DNA from: Flavobacterium sp. K5-23
GTDB taxonomy: Bacteria > Bacteroidota > Bacteroidia > Flavobacteriales > Flavobacteriaceae
Length of the DNA: 64,000 nucleotides
Direction: 5' to 3'
NCBI RefSeq assembly: GCF_023278045.1
Contig: NZ_CP056783.1
Location: 1,645,501 to 1,709,500, forward strand
Below the pieces are notes generated by a model. It searched no databases. It saw only the letters and a program-made list of their open reading frames with translations, and was not told the origin of the DNA. Each line of letters opens with the position of its first letter. Position 1 is the first letter of the stretch. This document shows, in pieces, positions 31,976 through 40,814 of this stretch. A program made the translations under genes and the position numbers.

Positions 31976-32902
31976 ATGAGAGCTTTTTATAAAAACAATA
32001 ACGGATTAATTGTAGTGCCAGAATGGTTTCCTAACTGCTGGATAAATATCGAATGTCCAACGGAAGCCGAGAAAAAATACTTACTCGAAGAGCTTCAAAT
32101 TCCTGAGGCATTCTATGATTACATCGAAGACATTGACGAAAGACCACGTGTCGAGTTAGAGAACGGCTGGAGTTTAATTATTATGCGTATTCCTGTCACA
32201 AGTGATGATGTGAGATTGCCTTTTCATACCATTCCTTTGGGTGTTGTTTTCAAAGGCGACGTTTGTGTTACTTTAAGTTTTTCTGAAACTGAAATGCTGA
32301 CTGACTTTGTTACTTATACACAAAAAAAGAGTATCGATATTAAAGATAATTTTGATTTGGTTTTGAGACTATTGTTGTCTTCAAGTATTTGGTATTTGAA
32401 ATATTTAAAGCAAGTCAATCAAATAATTAGGTTGGCAGAGGATAACTTGGAAATGTCTATCAGGAACAAGGAATTACAGGCTTTACTCCAAATAGGGAAA
32501 TCATTGGTATTCTTTATGACTTCCTTAAAAGGGAATGATATTTTGCTGCATAAAATTAAAAACATAAAAGATAAAAGAGATTATTTCGATTTCGATTTAT
32601 TGGAAGATGTAGAGATTGAATTACGACAAGCCCAGGAAACCACAAGTATTTACAGTGATATTTTGACGGGAACAATGGATGCTTATGCGTCTGTGATTTC
32701 TAATAATATGAATGACATTATGAAGCGGTTGACTTCAATTTCCATAATACTGATGATTCCCACCTTAATTGCCAGTTTATACGGTATGAATGTGCCAAAT
32801 GACTTTCAGAATAATCCTTATGGATTATGGATTATTATTTCTGTGTCTATTTTGCTGTCTGCTTTTGGGGTGTATTTATTCAAATTGAAAAGATGGTTTT
32901 AA
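31976..32902 (+). CDS. corA: CorA-like divalent cation transporter
   Basis: A 308-residue inner-membrane protein of the CorA family, a homopentameric Mg2+/Co2+ channel. The large cytoplasmic N-terminal domain spans about residues 1-240 with long helices (DYFDFDLLEDVEIELRQAQE). Two C-terminal membrane segments lie near 248-270 and 282-302. The signature GMN selectivity motif lies between them (LYGMNVPND), and a basic end (KLKRWF) completes the family layout. It is monocistronic, with a long leader and a shared terminator with rluF. Family assignment is firm; the preferred ion is not readable from the sequence. Confidence 0.93.
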   Translation: MRAFYKNNNGLIVVPEWFPNCWINIECPTEAEKKYLLEELQIPEAFYDYIEDIDERPRVELENGWSLIIMRIPVTSDDVRLPFHTIPLGVVFKGDVCVTLSFSETEMLTDFVTYTQKKSIDIKDNFDLVLRLLLSSSIWYLKYLKQVNQIIRLAEDNLEMSIRNKELQALLQIGKSLVFFMTSLKGNDILLHKIKNIKDKRDYFDFDLLEDVEIELRQAQETTSIYSDILTGTMDAYASVISNNMNDIMKRLTSISIILMIPTLIASLYGMNVPNDFQNNPYGLWIIISVSILLSAFGVYLFKLKRWF

Positions 32903-32907
32903 ATAAT

Positions 32908-32945
32908 AAAAAAAACGGTGTGAATAATTTCACACCGTTTTTTTT
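32908..32945. terminator. Bidirectional terminator between corA and rluF
   Basis: A-run, ACGGTGTGA, loop, TCACACCGT, T-run, between converging genes. Confidence 0.9.
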
Positions 32946-32950
32946 ATTAT

Positions 32951-33763
32951 TTAATACTCCCCTCTATTCTTGAATCTGGGGTCGTCTCTTTTTATGAATT
33001 CCGTTCGTCTTTTTGCAGGTTCTGCTTTTGGTAGACTTGCTTCTTCTGTTTTGCTCGAAGGTTCGATAAGTTCGTTTAATTCTTTTATTTCAGCATCGGT
33101 CAAGTCGCGATATCTCCCTACGGGAACGTCAAGCGAAATGTTGATGATGCGAATTCTTTTTAAAGCCGTCACTTCATAACCCAGATATTCGCACATTCTA
33201 CGAATTTGTCGGTTTAAACCCTGTGTTAGGATGATTTTGAAGATGTTTTTTGAGATTTGCTCTACTTTACAGTTTCTAGTAACGGTGTCCAAAATAGGCA
33301 CTCCATTCCCCATTCTCTCAATGAATCGGTCTGTGATGGGTTTATTAACGGTAACGGTATATTCTTTTTCGTGGTTGTTTCTGGCGCGTAATATTTTATT
33401 GACGATGTCTCCATCATTAGTCATAAAAATCAATCCTTCACTGGCTTTGTCTAATCGACCAATAGGGAAAATACGTTTTGGGTAATTGATATAATCCACA
33501 ATGTTGTTGCGTACATCTAAGTTGGTCGTGCATTCAATACCTACAGGCTTGTAGAAAGCAAGATAAACGGGTTTCTCATTTCTTTCACGGATTAATTTAC
33601 CGTCAATTCGGACTTCATCAAATGGAGTAACTTTTGTTCCTAATTCAGGCACAATTCCATTGATGGTCACACGACCTTCTTCGATAATTTTATCGGCTTC
33701 ACGGCGGGAGCAGTATCCTGTTTCTCCAATGAATTTATTGAGGCGTTTTAAATTTTCTTCCAT
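32951..33763 (-). CDS. rluF: 23S rRNA pseudouridine synthase RluF
   Basis: A 270-residue pseudouridine synthase. An N-terminal S4 RNA-binding domain (about 6-65, LNKFIGETGYCSRREADKII) precedes the catalytic domain with the Asp motif GRLDKASEGLIF near residue 105. The C-terminal motif LNRQIRRMCEYLGY is typical of the RluB/RluE/RluF group, with RluF the best match. It modifies 23S rRNA, position 2604 in E. coli numbering. The basic tail (KRRTEFIKRDDPRFKNRGEY) has a decayed duplicate beyond corA. Its -7 box ends only four bases before the ATG, so the mRNA may be leaderless. Confidence 0.92.
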   Translation of the reverse strand: MEENLKRLNKFIGETGYCSRREADKIIEEGRVTINGIVPELGTKVTPFDEVRIDGKLIRERNEKPVYLAFYKPVGIECTTNLDVRNNIVDYINYPKRIFPIGRLDKASEGLIFMTNDGDIVNKILRARNNHEKEYTVTVNKPITDRFIERMGNGVPILDTVTRNCKVEQISKNIFKIILTQGLNRQIRRMCEYLGYEVTALKRIRIINISLDVPVGRYRDLTDAEIKELNELIEPSSKTEEASLPKAEPAKRRTEFIKRDDPRFKNRGEY

Positions 33764-33767
33764 ACTG

Positions 33768-33775
33768 CAAAAGTA
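33768..33775 (-). promoter_or_regulatory. -7 box of rluF, almost abutting the start codon
   Basis: Minus-strand TACTTTTG is followed by only CAGT before the ATG, predicting a leaderless or nearly leaderless transcript. Confidence 0.65.
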
Positions 33776-33864
33776 ATCAATTTAGATTATCTGTTTACTA
33801 TGGTCGTTATAAAATGGTGGATAGGAAGTTTGAATTCTTGGTAAAAAGGTAATTTGTGGCTTTT

Positions 33865-33926
33865 TAGCCCTGGGTGAAGCGGCATCCCATTCGTTTTTCC
33901 GAATGGATACAGCGGAAAACAGGAAC
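33865..33926 (+). repeat. Dispersed REP-like palindromic repeat, copy 4
   Basis: TAGCCCTGGGTGAAGCGGCATCCCATTCG, T-rich loop, CGAATGGATACAGCGGAAAACAGGA. The arms ATCCCATTCG / CGAATGGAT are complementary but differ in sequence from the other copies. Confidence 0.7.
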
Positions 33927-33949
33927 CCATAACAGTAAATAAAGCCTAT

Positions 33950-34798
33950 TTATTCTGCTTCAAATAAAAATTGAAAGATTTTATTATACAGCTCGTCATC
34001 GTGCATACTGTGGCCAAGTCCTTTGGTCTCTATAAAAACCGAGTCGTTCCAGTTACTTGCTATTTTTTTTCCTTCTTTAAATAATACTACCGTGTCGTCA
34101 GTATCATGCGCTATAAACCCTTTTATTTTGATTTTTGATGCAAATATTTGACCGGAAAAAAGATTTAAATCAAGCTTAAAATGGGTTAGATAATGAGATT
34201 CTAATCCTTTATGGATAGTTGTATTCAGACTTAGTAATGCGATATAGTTGTTCAAGATAATATTGAAGTCACTTGGAGATCCTAGAATCACCATTTTTTT
34301 CAGCGCTGTGTTTTGATATACGGATTGGTAATAAAGACACGTTTTACCGCCTAATGAGTGTCCTATAAGGTGTTGAGGTTTGAATTTTTGAACTACAATG
34401 TCAATAAATGCGGCATATTGCGGAATATTGAATTCTTTTCCGCTGGATAGTCCGTGGCCAGGTCCGTCAATTGCAATAATGGTGCTTCCTGATTTTTGAA
34501 GGTAAGGGATAATGTTTTCCCATCTAGAAGCGTTGCTTTCCCATCCGTGGACTAATAATATGGTGTTTTCATTTCCTTTCCAGGTGTAGGCTTGAAAATG
34601 ATCATCGTTATGCTTGAAAGTTTCGTTTTCTGATTCCTGAAGTACTTTGGGAAGCTTGTCTATTGATAATTTACCAATTCTAGGTTCGCTGAAAAGTGCG
34701 TAAGCAAGTTGCGTGGCTTTTTCAGGAAATACAAAACTCAGTGCGTTAATATATAATCCTATGGATTTAGTAAATATAAAATAGAGGGTTTTCTTCAT
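33950..34798 (-). CDS. Alpha/beta hydrolase
   Basis: A 282-residue hydrolase from the preferred ATG (MKKTLYFIFTKSIGLYINAL). A GTG five codons earlier lies within the upstream gene's terminator stem and is rejected as start. Motifs are oxyanion HGWES near residue 90, nucleophile elbow GHSLGG, Asp in HDTDDTVV and His in GLGHSMHDD. The hydrophobic N-terminus may be a membrane anchor or just a lid helix. The physiological ester or amide substrate is unknown. It lies downstream of the zinc-ribbon-like gene but after a terminator, and just before a dispersed repeat. Confidence 0.87.
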   Translation of the reverse strand: MKKTLYFIFTKSIGLYINALSFVFPEKATQLAYALFSEPRIGKLSIDKLPKVLQESENETFKHNDDHFQAYTWKGNENTILLVHGWESNASRWENIIPYLQKSGSTIIAIDGPGHGLSSGKEFNIPQYAAFIDIVVQKFKPQHLIGHSLGGKTCLYYQSVYQNTALKKMVILGSPSDFNIILNNYIALLSLNTTIHKGLESHYLTHFKLDLNLFSGQIFASKIKIKGFIAHDTDDTVVLFKEGKKIASNWNDSVFIETKGLGHSMHDDELYNKIFQFLFEAE

Positions 34799-34799
34799 G

Positions 34800-34829
34800 A
34801 AAAAAAAAGCCACGTTTTTGACGTGGCTT
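34800..34829 (-). terminator. Terminator after the coiled-coil zinc-ribbon-like gene
   Basis: On the minus strand AAGCCACGT, CAAAA, ACGTGGCTT and a T-run. It overlaps the alternative GTG of the following hydrolase gene. Confidence 0.88.
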
Positions 34830-34837
34830 AGATATAT

Positions 34838-35617
34838 TTAGAATTTAGAAAATAATTTTTCCATTTTTTCTTTTTCTTCTTCAGCTAAAACGCTGTCTAC
34901 TAAAATTCTTCCTGAATGCTCATCAGTGATGATTTTCTTTCTAGAAGCAATTTCAACTTGCGTCTGAGGAGGAATGGTAAAGAATGATCCAGCAGATGCA
35001 CCTCTTTCAATAGAAACAACTGCAAGTCCATTACGAACGCTAGTTCTAATTCTAGTGTAAGCAGCCATTAATCTTTCTTCGATTAACGCTTGGTACTCAT
35101 TAGATTTTTCTGTTAAGAAAGCTTCTTCTTTAGCAGTTTCAGATAAGATAGCATCTAATTCTGATTTTTTATGTTTCAAGTGGTTTGATTTTACTTCTAA
35201 TCTTTCTTTAGATTGAGAAATAACTTCTTTCTTGTGTTCAATAGAAGCTTTCATTTCTTTAATTTGCTTTTCAGCTAATTGAATTTCAAGTTCTTGGAAT
35301 TCTACCTCTTTAGTTAAAGAGTTGAATTCTCTATTGTTACGTACCGTTTCTTGTTGTTTTGTGTATTTTTTGATAGCCTCTTTGTGCTCATCAATAGCAT
35401 TCTTTTTAGATTTGATAAGCTCTTCTACTTTCTCAAGTTCGCTTTTCAATTTTTCAGAACGGGTGCTTAAACCAGCAACTTCATCTTCTAGATCTTCCAC
35501 TTCAAGAGGAAGTTCACCTCTTACGTTTCTAATTTCGTCAATTCTTGAGTCAATAAGTTGTAAATCGTAAATTGCTCTTAACTTGTCCTCAACACTTAAT
35601 TCTTTCGTATTCGCCAT
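34838..35617 (-). CDS. Coiled-coil protein of the C4-type zinc-ribbon (zf-RING_7) family, Cys-less
   Basis: A 259-residue protein. Residues about 10-185 form a long antiparallel coiled coil (for example EEVEFQELEIQLAEK-like heptads). The C-terminal 60 residues correspond to the small ribbon domain (GSFFTIPPQTQVEIASRKK, then HSGRILVD). In the family this ribbon usually holds four Cys that bind zinc; no Cys remains here. The fold may persist without metal. It follows the Nif3-like gene by only three bases, an arrangement common in this lineage and suggesting one transcript. A function in nucleic-acid or protein handling is sometimes assumed but not shown. Confidence 0.88.
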   Translation of the reverse strand: MANTKELSVEDKLRAIYDLQLIDSRIDEIRNVRGELPLEVEDLEDEVAGLSTRSEKLKSELEKVEELIKSKKNAIDEHKEAIKKYTKQQETVRNNREFNSLTKEVEFQELEIQLAEKQIKEMKASIEHKKEVISQSKERLEVKSNHLKHKKSELDAILSETAKEEAFLTEKSNEYQALIEERLMAAYTRIRTSVRNGLAVVSIERGASAGSFFTIPPQTQVEIASRKKIITDEHSGRILVDSVLAEEEKEKMEKLFSKF

Positions 35618-35620
35618 ATT

Positions 35621-36766
35621 CTATAAGTACTTAACTGGATTTGTATTTTCTTCAGATAAAATGATTGCAAAATTAAGGATTTTTTTCCGAAGATTATCAA
35701 CAATATAATTTTTTGTATAGCGTTCGCTTTCAAAATGTCCAATATCTGCCAAAAGAAGTTGATTTTCTGCCTCATAAAACTGATGGTACTTCAAATCTGC
35801 GGTCAAAAAAGCATCGGCACCAGCCATAATTGCGTTTTTTATGGCATAACTTCCAGAACCTCCCAAAACTGCCACTTTTTTTATTTTTTTTCCAATAAAA
35901 GCAGAATGCCGAATCCCATCAGACTGCATTTTGTCTTTTACTAGAAGTAAAAAGGCTTTTTCATCCATAGGAGTATCTAATTCTCCTATCATTCCTAATC
36001 CAATGTTTTGATGTTTGTTTTGTAAATCATAAATTTCATAAGCTACTTCTTCATAAACGTGGTTGCTGAAAAGGGCTTTCAATATTTTGTTTTCCAAGTG
36101 TTTTTCGAATGTGACTTCGATCTTTATCTCTTCTGTTTGCACAAATTCAAAGCGTGTTCCTAATTGAGGATTACTATTCTCGTTCCCCATATAAGTCCCG
36201 ATGCCTTTAGTGTTGAAACTGCAATCTTCATAATTACCTATATTTCCGGCACCAGCATCAAATAAAGCATTTCGTACTTTTTCGGCATTTTCTGGAATGG
36301 TATAGGTGATTAATTTTCGAATAAAATTTTGCTTCGGAATAAGAATCTTAGTATTTGTGAGTCCAAGGGCGTCACAAAATATTTTATTCACGCCATATTG
36401 GTGATTGTCTAAAGCGGTATGAACTGCGTAAATGGCAATGTCGTTTTTAATGGCCTTGATGATGGAGCGTTCCACATAATTTTTCCCGGTAATTTTCTTT
36501 AATCCCGAAAATAAAATAGGGTGAAAGCATACGACCAAGTTGCATTTTTTAGCAATAGCTTCATCAATAACGTTTTCTAAAGCGTCGTGACATACTAGAA
36601 CACCAGTGGCATCCGCGTTTTTATCTCCAACCAATAAACCTACATTGTCAAAATCTTCAGCATAGGCAAGAGGCGCCATTTCTTCGAGTACGGAAAGGAT
36701 TTCTTTTATTTTCAATTTTTTTAGTTTAGAGTTTAAAAGTCCAGGTTTCAAGTCGCATAACTTCAA
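35621..36766 (-). CDS. Nif3-like dinuclear metal-centre protein
   Basis: A 381-residue Nif3/YbgI/YqfO family protein. The N-terminal half has AEDFDNVGLLVGD and the metal-site histidines in CFHPILFSG and HTALDN. The middle is an inserted PII-like domain (about 135-245), and the C-terminal half has the second metal cluster (ADIGHFESERY). Long Nif3 proteins with this insert form hexameric toroids binding two metal ions. The exact reaction is uncertain; GTP-cyclohydrolase-related activity has been proposed for relatives. The ATG at 36766 adds an 18-residue tail relative to a TTG start before KIKEILSV; either is possible. It is divergent from lpxK. Confidence 0.9.
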   Translation of the reverse strand: MKLCDLKPGLLNSKLKKLKIKEILSVLEEMAPLAYAEDFDNVGLLVGDKNADATGVLVCHDALENVIDEAIAKKCNLVVCFHPILFSGLKKITGKNYVERSIIKAIKNDIAIYAVHTALDNHQYGVNKIFCDALGLTNTKILIPKQNFIRKLITYTIPENAEKVRNALFDAGAGNIGNYEDCSFNTKGIGTYMGNENSNPQLGTRFEFVQTEEIKIEVTFEKHLENKILKALFSNHVYEEVAYEIYDLQNKHQNIGLGMIGELDTPMDEKAFLLLVKDKMQSDGIRHSAFIGKKIKKVAVLGGSGSYAIKNAIMAGADAFLTADLKYHQFYEAENQLLLADIGHFESERYTKNYIVDNLRKKILNFAIILSEENTNPVKYL

Positions 36767-36824
36767 ACTTGAAACAAAAGCAACAAAATTTCAATTCAAA
36801 GATAAAATATTATACTTTCGTATT

Positions 36825-37850
36825 ATGAATTTACTTAGAAAAATACTTTTCCCTCTTGCTATCAAATATGGATTCATCACCAGTATCCGTAATTTTCTTT
36901 TTGACAAAGGGGTTTTAAATTCATATACTTTTGATTTGCCAATAATTGCCGTGGGGAATCTTAGCGTAGGAGGAACTGGAAAATCTCCGCAAATAGAATA
37001 TTTAATTCGGTTGCTTTTAGATAAATACAAAGTGGCTACTTTAAGCAGGGGCTATAAAAGACAATCTCAAGGGTTTATTTTGGCTGATTCTTCATCCAAT
37101 GCTGCTTTAATAGGGGACGAACCTTTTCAATTTCATCAAAAATTCCAAACGATTCAGGTTGCCGTAGATGCCGATAGAAAAAACGGGATTGAACAATTGC
37201 TCTCCCAGCCAATAAAACCAGAGGTCATTTTACTTGATGATGCCTATCAACATAGAAAAGTAAAAGCGGGTTTCTATATACTATTGACTTCTTATGGAGA
37301 TTTGTATTCAGATGATTTTATGCTTCCTACAGGAAATTTACGAGAAAGCAGGAGCGGTGCAAAACGCGCTAATATTGTAGTGGTTACTAAATGCCCTCCT
37401 GATCTTTCAGTTGAAGAGCAGAACCAAATTTCAGATAAATTAAAACTTTCTTCGACACAAGAGTTGTACTTTAGTAGGATTGAATATGATGAGTTTGTTT
37501 ATGCTAAAAATAAAAAAATCAAGATAACAGAAATTCACGATACAGATAAATTACTATTGGCGGGAATAGCAAAACCGGAACCGTTTTTCGCTTATTTAAA
37601 AAGCGCTAATGAGTTGTGTTTGACTTATCCGGACCACCATCATTTTGACGAAAAAGACATTTTAGATATTATTAATAAATCACAAAACAAGATTATCATT
37701 ACTACTGAGAAAGATTACGTAAGGCTAAAAGGGAAAATCCCCGGTGAAAAACTTTTTTACCTGCCTATACGAAGTTCATTTCTATCAGGAAGCGATAATT
37801 TTGATAAAAACATTTTAAATTATGTGGGAACAAGTACAAGAAACAGTTAG
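36825..37850 (+). CDS. lpxK: Tetraacyldisaccharide 4'-kinase
   Basis: LpxK (341 residues) phosphorylates the lipid A precursor disaccharide at the inner membrane. An N-terminal amphipathic or hydrophobic helix (LLRKILFPLAIKYGF) is followed by the P-loop variant GNLSVGGTGKSP near residues 48-59, LSRGYKR, and LLDDAYQHR. A -7-like box TACTTTCG lies four bases before the ATG, so the transcript is probably almost leaderless. The 3' end overlaps the purine nucleoside phosphorylase start by 29 bases, so translation of the two is coupled though their functions are unrelated. Confidence 0.95.
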   Translation: MNLLRKILFPLAIKYGFITSIRNFLFDKGVLNSYTFDLPIIAVGNLSVGGTGKSPQIEYLIRLLLDKYKVATLSRGYKRQSQGFILADSSSNAALIGDEPFQFHQKFQTIQVAVDADRKNGIEQLLSQPIKPEVILLDDAYQHRKVKAGFYILLTSYGDLYSDDFMLPTGNLRESRSGAKRANIVVVTKCPPDLSVEEQNQISDKLKLSSTQELYFSRIEYDEFVYAKNKKIKITEIHDTDKLLLAGIAKPEPFFAYLKSANELCLTYPDHHHFDEKDILDIINKSQNKIIITTEKDYVRLKGKIPGEKLFYLPIRSSFLSGSDNFDKNILNYVGTSTRNS

Positions 37851-38634
37851 TTATATTAAGGCAATTACAAATTTCACTCCTGAATACGGAGTGATTTTAG
37901 GATCCGGATTAGGCAGTTTTACTGATGATATGGATATAGAATTTACTATACCTTATAATGAGATTCCAAATTTCCCTGTATCGACTGTTTTGGGTCATAA
38001 AGGGGCATTGGTTTTTGGGACTATGGGAAATAAGAAAATTGTTGCCATGCAAGGGCGTTTCCATTTTTATGAGGGCTATTCGATGAAAGAGGTAACTTTT
38101 CCTGTTCGTGTGATGAAGTATTTAGGAATAAGTAAATTGGTCGTTTCTAATGCATCTGGTGGTGTAAACCCTGACTATAACATGGGAGAAATCATCATCA
38201 TTAAAGACCATATCAATTTTACACCTGAACATCCATTAAACGGGCCAAATGATGAACGTTTTGGTCCCCGATTTGTAAATATGAGTGAGCCTTATTCGAG
38301 GAAAATGATTGTAAAAGCTAAAGAACTAGCCAAGGAATTAAATATTGTTGTTAAGGACGGTATCTATTTTGGGTTGCAAGGACCTAGTTTTGAAACTTTG
38401 GCCGAATACAAAATGGTTAAAATTCTTGGTGCTGATTGTGTGGGTATGTCCACTGTGTCCGAAGTTATTGTGGCGCGTCATATGGATCTGGAAACTTTTG
38501 GAATATCGGTTATTACTGATATCGGGGACGAAGATAATATTGATGACATTTCTCATGATGAAGTATTGGAAGCAGCTAAAAAAGCAGAACCAAATGTGAG
38601 AAGATTGATAAAAGAACTGATATTAAAATACTAA
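37822..38634 (+). CDS. pnp: Purine nucleoside phosphorylase (inosine/guanosine type)
   Basis: A 270-residue trimeric-type purine nucleoside phosphorylase for salvage of inosine and guanosine. Motifs include the phosphate loop GVILGSGLGSF, GHKGALVFG, GRFHFYEGYSM, SNASGGVNP and GPSFETLAEYKM with the base-contacting segment ending VGMSTVSEVIVARH. The start ATG lies inside lpxK; the first residues MWEQVQETVSYIK are needed to match family length. It converges tail-to-tail with the hybrid kinase gene with only six bases between stops and no terminator hairpin. Confidence 0.95.
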   Translation: MWEQVQETVSYIKAITNFTPEYGVILGSGLGSFTDDMDIEFTIPYNEIPNFPVSTVLGHKGALVFGTMGNKKIVAMQGRFHFYEGYSMKEVTFPVRVMKYLGISKLVVSNASGGVNPDYNMGEIIIIKDHINFTPEHPLNGPNDERFGPRFVNMSEPYSRKMIVKAKELAKELNIVVKDGIYFGLQGPSFETLAEYKMVKILGADCVGMSTVSEVIVARHMDLETFGISVITDIGDEDNIDDISHDEVLEAAKKAEPNVRRLIKELILKY

Positions 38635-38640
38635 TCTCTT

Positions 38641-40806
38641 TTATATATTCTTAGCAATAGTAGCATAAAAATCTTCGGGAGCAAATGGTTTTGTAATAAC
38701 ATCATTCATCCCGAATGATAATAACATTTCCCTGTTTTCATTTAATGATATTGCTGTGATGGCAATAATAGGAGTGGTGGGGTCGAATTCTCGAATTGCT
38801 TTTGTAGCTTCAGTACCGTTCATTCCTGGTAAATGAACATCCATTAAAACCATATCAAATTTATTGTTTCTAACGATTTCAATAGCATCCTCACCGTTGT
38901 CAATTACTTCGCATTGGATTCCCTTGTTCTCCAGCATTTTTTTGGTAATCATTTGGTTTATGCTGTTATCCTCTACTATTAAAAAGTTTTTGTTTGCAAA
39001 TATAGAATCGTCATAGTTGAGTTTTTTTATTTCAGCGGGTAGTTGTTTTTCATTGACTTTAAACTCTAATTCGAATGAAAAAGTAGAACCTTTCCCAAAT
39101 TCACTTTTCAGTTCAATTTGGCCACCCAATAGTTTTACTAAGCTTTCAACTATTGTTAATCCTAGTCCAGTTCCACCATATTTTCTATTGATTTCTACTG
39201 AACCTTGTGAAAAACTTTCAAATACCGTTTTTAGCTTGTCTTCTTTTATTCCAATTCCAGTATCTATTATTTCAAATGATATTTTAGAAATATTATTTTC
39301 TAATGAAGTTTGTTTTGCAACAATAAAGACACTCCCGTTTTTAGTGAATTTAAGAGCGTTATTAATTAAATTCATTAATATTTGAGACAATCGAGTTGGG
39401 TCACCTATTAAATAATCAGGAATGTCCGAATCAATATTTAATTTAAAACTATTATTGTTTTGAATGGCAATCTCTTTTAAAGAGTTTTTAATGTCTTTCA
39501 AGAGCTGCTTGAGGTTGAAACTTATCTTTTCAAGTTCCGTTTTATTAGAATCTATTTTGTTTATTTCAAGTATATCATTAATAAATGTAGATAGGTAATT
39601 TCCTGAAAATTGTAAAGATGATAAATATTTAATTTGCGATTTTCTTGGGTTTTCCTCTAGTAGTAAATGGGTTATTCCATTTATTGCATTTAGAGGTGTT
39701 CGCAACTCATGGCTTACAGTAGATAAAAAGTCGGATCTTGCCTGTGTGGCTTTTTCCGCTTTTTCTTTGGCAATTAGGAGTTCTTGGTTTTTTTCTTTTA
39801 ATAATAAATTAGATTTATTTCGTATAATGTTATTCTTGTAAAGCGATAAACTTAACAGGGATAAGATTGAAATTAAGGAAATTGCCAGAATATTGATGAG
39901 TTTAGAAAATTTCTCTGATTTTTTCTTTTCCTCGTTTTGTTTGTTTAAAACAGTGATCTTTTTAAGTCGCTGGGTTTCTTTAAAATTTTCATAATCATCA
40001 ATCCCTAGTTTTTCATTGTTTAAGATAGTAAGTCTTTCCTTTAGATTTAAATGTTGTTTCAAATAAGAGTATGCATTACTTTTATCAAGCATTTTTTCAT
40101 GTACAAAGCCTAAGGCTAACAGGATGTTAGATTTCTGCTCAAGATTAGTTCCTTTAGCATTGAGTTCTAAAGCTTTGTTGAAATAATTTAAAGCTAAATT
40201 ATTTCGATTTTTTTTCTCTTCAATAACCCCAATTTGGTATAAAGCTTCTGCTTTGCTATTTAATAGTAGCGGGCTGTCAGGTTTGGCAATGATAGTATTG
40301 AAAATAGCTAATGCTGATTCATTGTTTCCTGTCAGTTTGTATATAATCCCTTTTTGAAGATTCAGTTGGTCATAAACATCCTCAGTATTCAATGAGTTAG
40401 AAATCGATAGGGCTTTGTCTATGCAAATATCAGCTGAGTTGAAATTTTCATTTACAATATAAGCCATACTTAAATAGTAGTAGGCCTGAGCATACGTTGT
40501 ATTAATCTTTGTTTTTTTAAATAACAAGACGCTCTCCGACAAAGTTTCTATGGCATCATTTGTTTTTTTTAAATCAAAATAAATTTTCCCCAGTTTGAAA
40601 GTATTGAATGCTTGTGCTTCAATATTCTTTTTTGCTTCAGCGTAATTGATGGCTTTCTGCGTATAAAAAAGGACATTTCTATAGTTGTTTACCTTAATGT
40701 TATAATTTGATAAACTGTTGTAATACACAATACTATCCGTTATCTGTTTCGATTGAGAATACAGAAGCGAATTAAAAAACACGATAAGAATGAAAATATT
40801 TTTCAT
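38641..40806 (-). CDS. TPR-containing hybrid histidine kinase with receiver domain
   Basis: A 721-residue hybrid kinase. A signal sequence (to about residue 18), a TPR region (about 30-270) predicted in the periplasm, one membrane span (about 304-323), a coiled linker, HisKA with His366 (TVSHELRTPLNA), HATPase_c (NLINNALKF, DTGIGI, GGTGLGLTI), and a C-terminal receiver with Asp in MVLMDVHLPGMNG and Lys in ITKPF. There is no DNA-binding output, so it probably relays to a phosphotransfer protein or separate regulator. It lies eight bases after gapA on the same strand, so the two are likely co-transcribed. Its overall plan resembles the TPR kinase at 19386 but with a receiver added. Confidence 0.94.
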   Translation of the reverse strand: MKNIFILIVFFNSLLYSQSKQITDSIVYYNSLSNYNIKVNNYRNVLFYTQKAINYAEAKKNIEAQAFNTFKLGKIYFDLKKTNDAIETLSESVLLFKKTKINTTYAQAYYYLSMAYIVNENFNSADICIDKALSISNSLNTEDVYDQLNLQKGIIYKLTGNNESALAIFNTIIAKPDSPLLLNSKAEALYQIGVIEEKKNRNNLALNYFNKALELNAKGTNLEQKSNILLALGFVHEKMLDKSNAYSYLKQHLNLKERLTILNNEKLGIDDYENFKETQRLKKITVLNKQNEEKKKSEKFSKLINILAISLISILSLLSLSLYKNNIIRNKSNLLLKEKNQELLIAKEKAEKATQARSDFLSTVSHELRTPLNAINGITHLLLEENPRKSQIKYLSSLQFSGNYLSTFINDILEINKIDSNKTELEKISFNLKQLLKDIKNSLKEIAIQNNNSFKLNIDSDIPDYLIGDPTRLSQILMNLINNALKFTKNGSVFIVAKQTSLENNISKISFEIIDTGIGIKEDKLKTVFESFSQGSVEINRKYGGTGLGLTIVESLVKLLGGQIELKSEFGKGSTFSFELEFKVNEKQLPAEIKKLNYDDSIFANKNFLIVEDNSINQMITKKMLENKGIQCEVIDNGEDAIEIVRNNKFDMVLMDVHLPGMNGTEATKAIREFDPTTPIIAITAISLNENREMLLSFGMNDVITKPFAPEDFYATIAKNI

Positions 40807-40814
40807 TTTATTGA

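Noticed and set aside
34799..34813. GTG start for the hydrolase at 33950
   Set aside because: It lies in the terminator stem of the upstream gene; the ATG five codons later is better placed.
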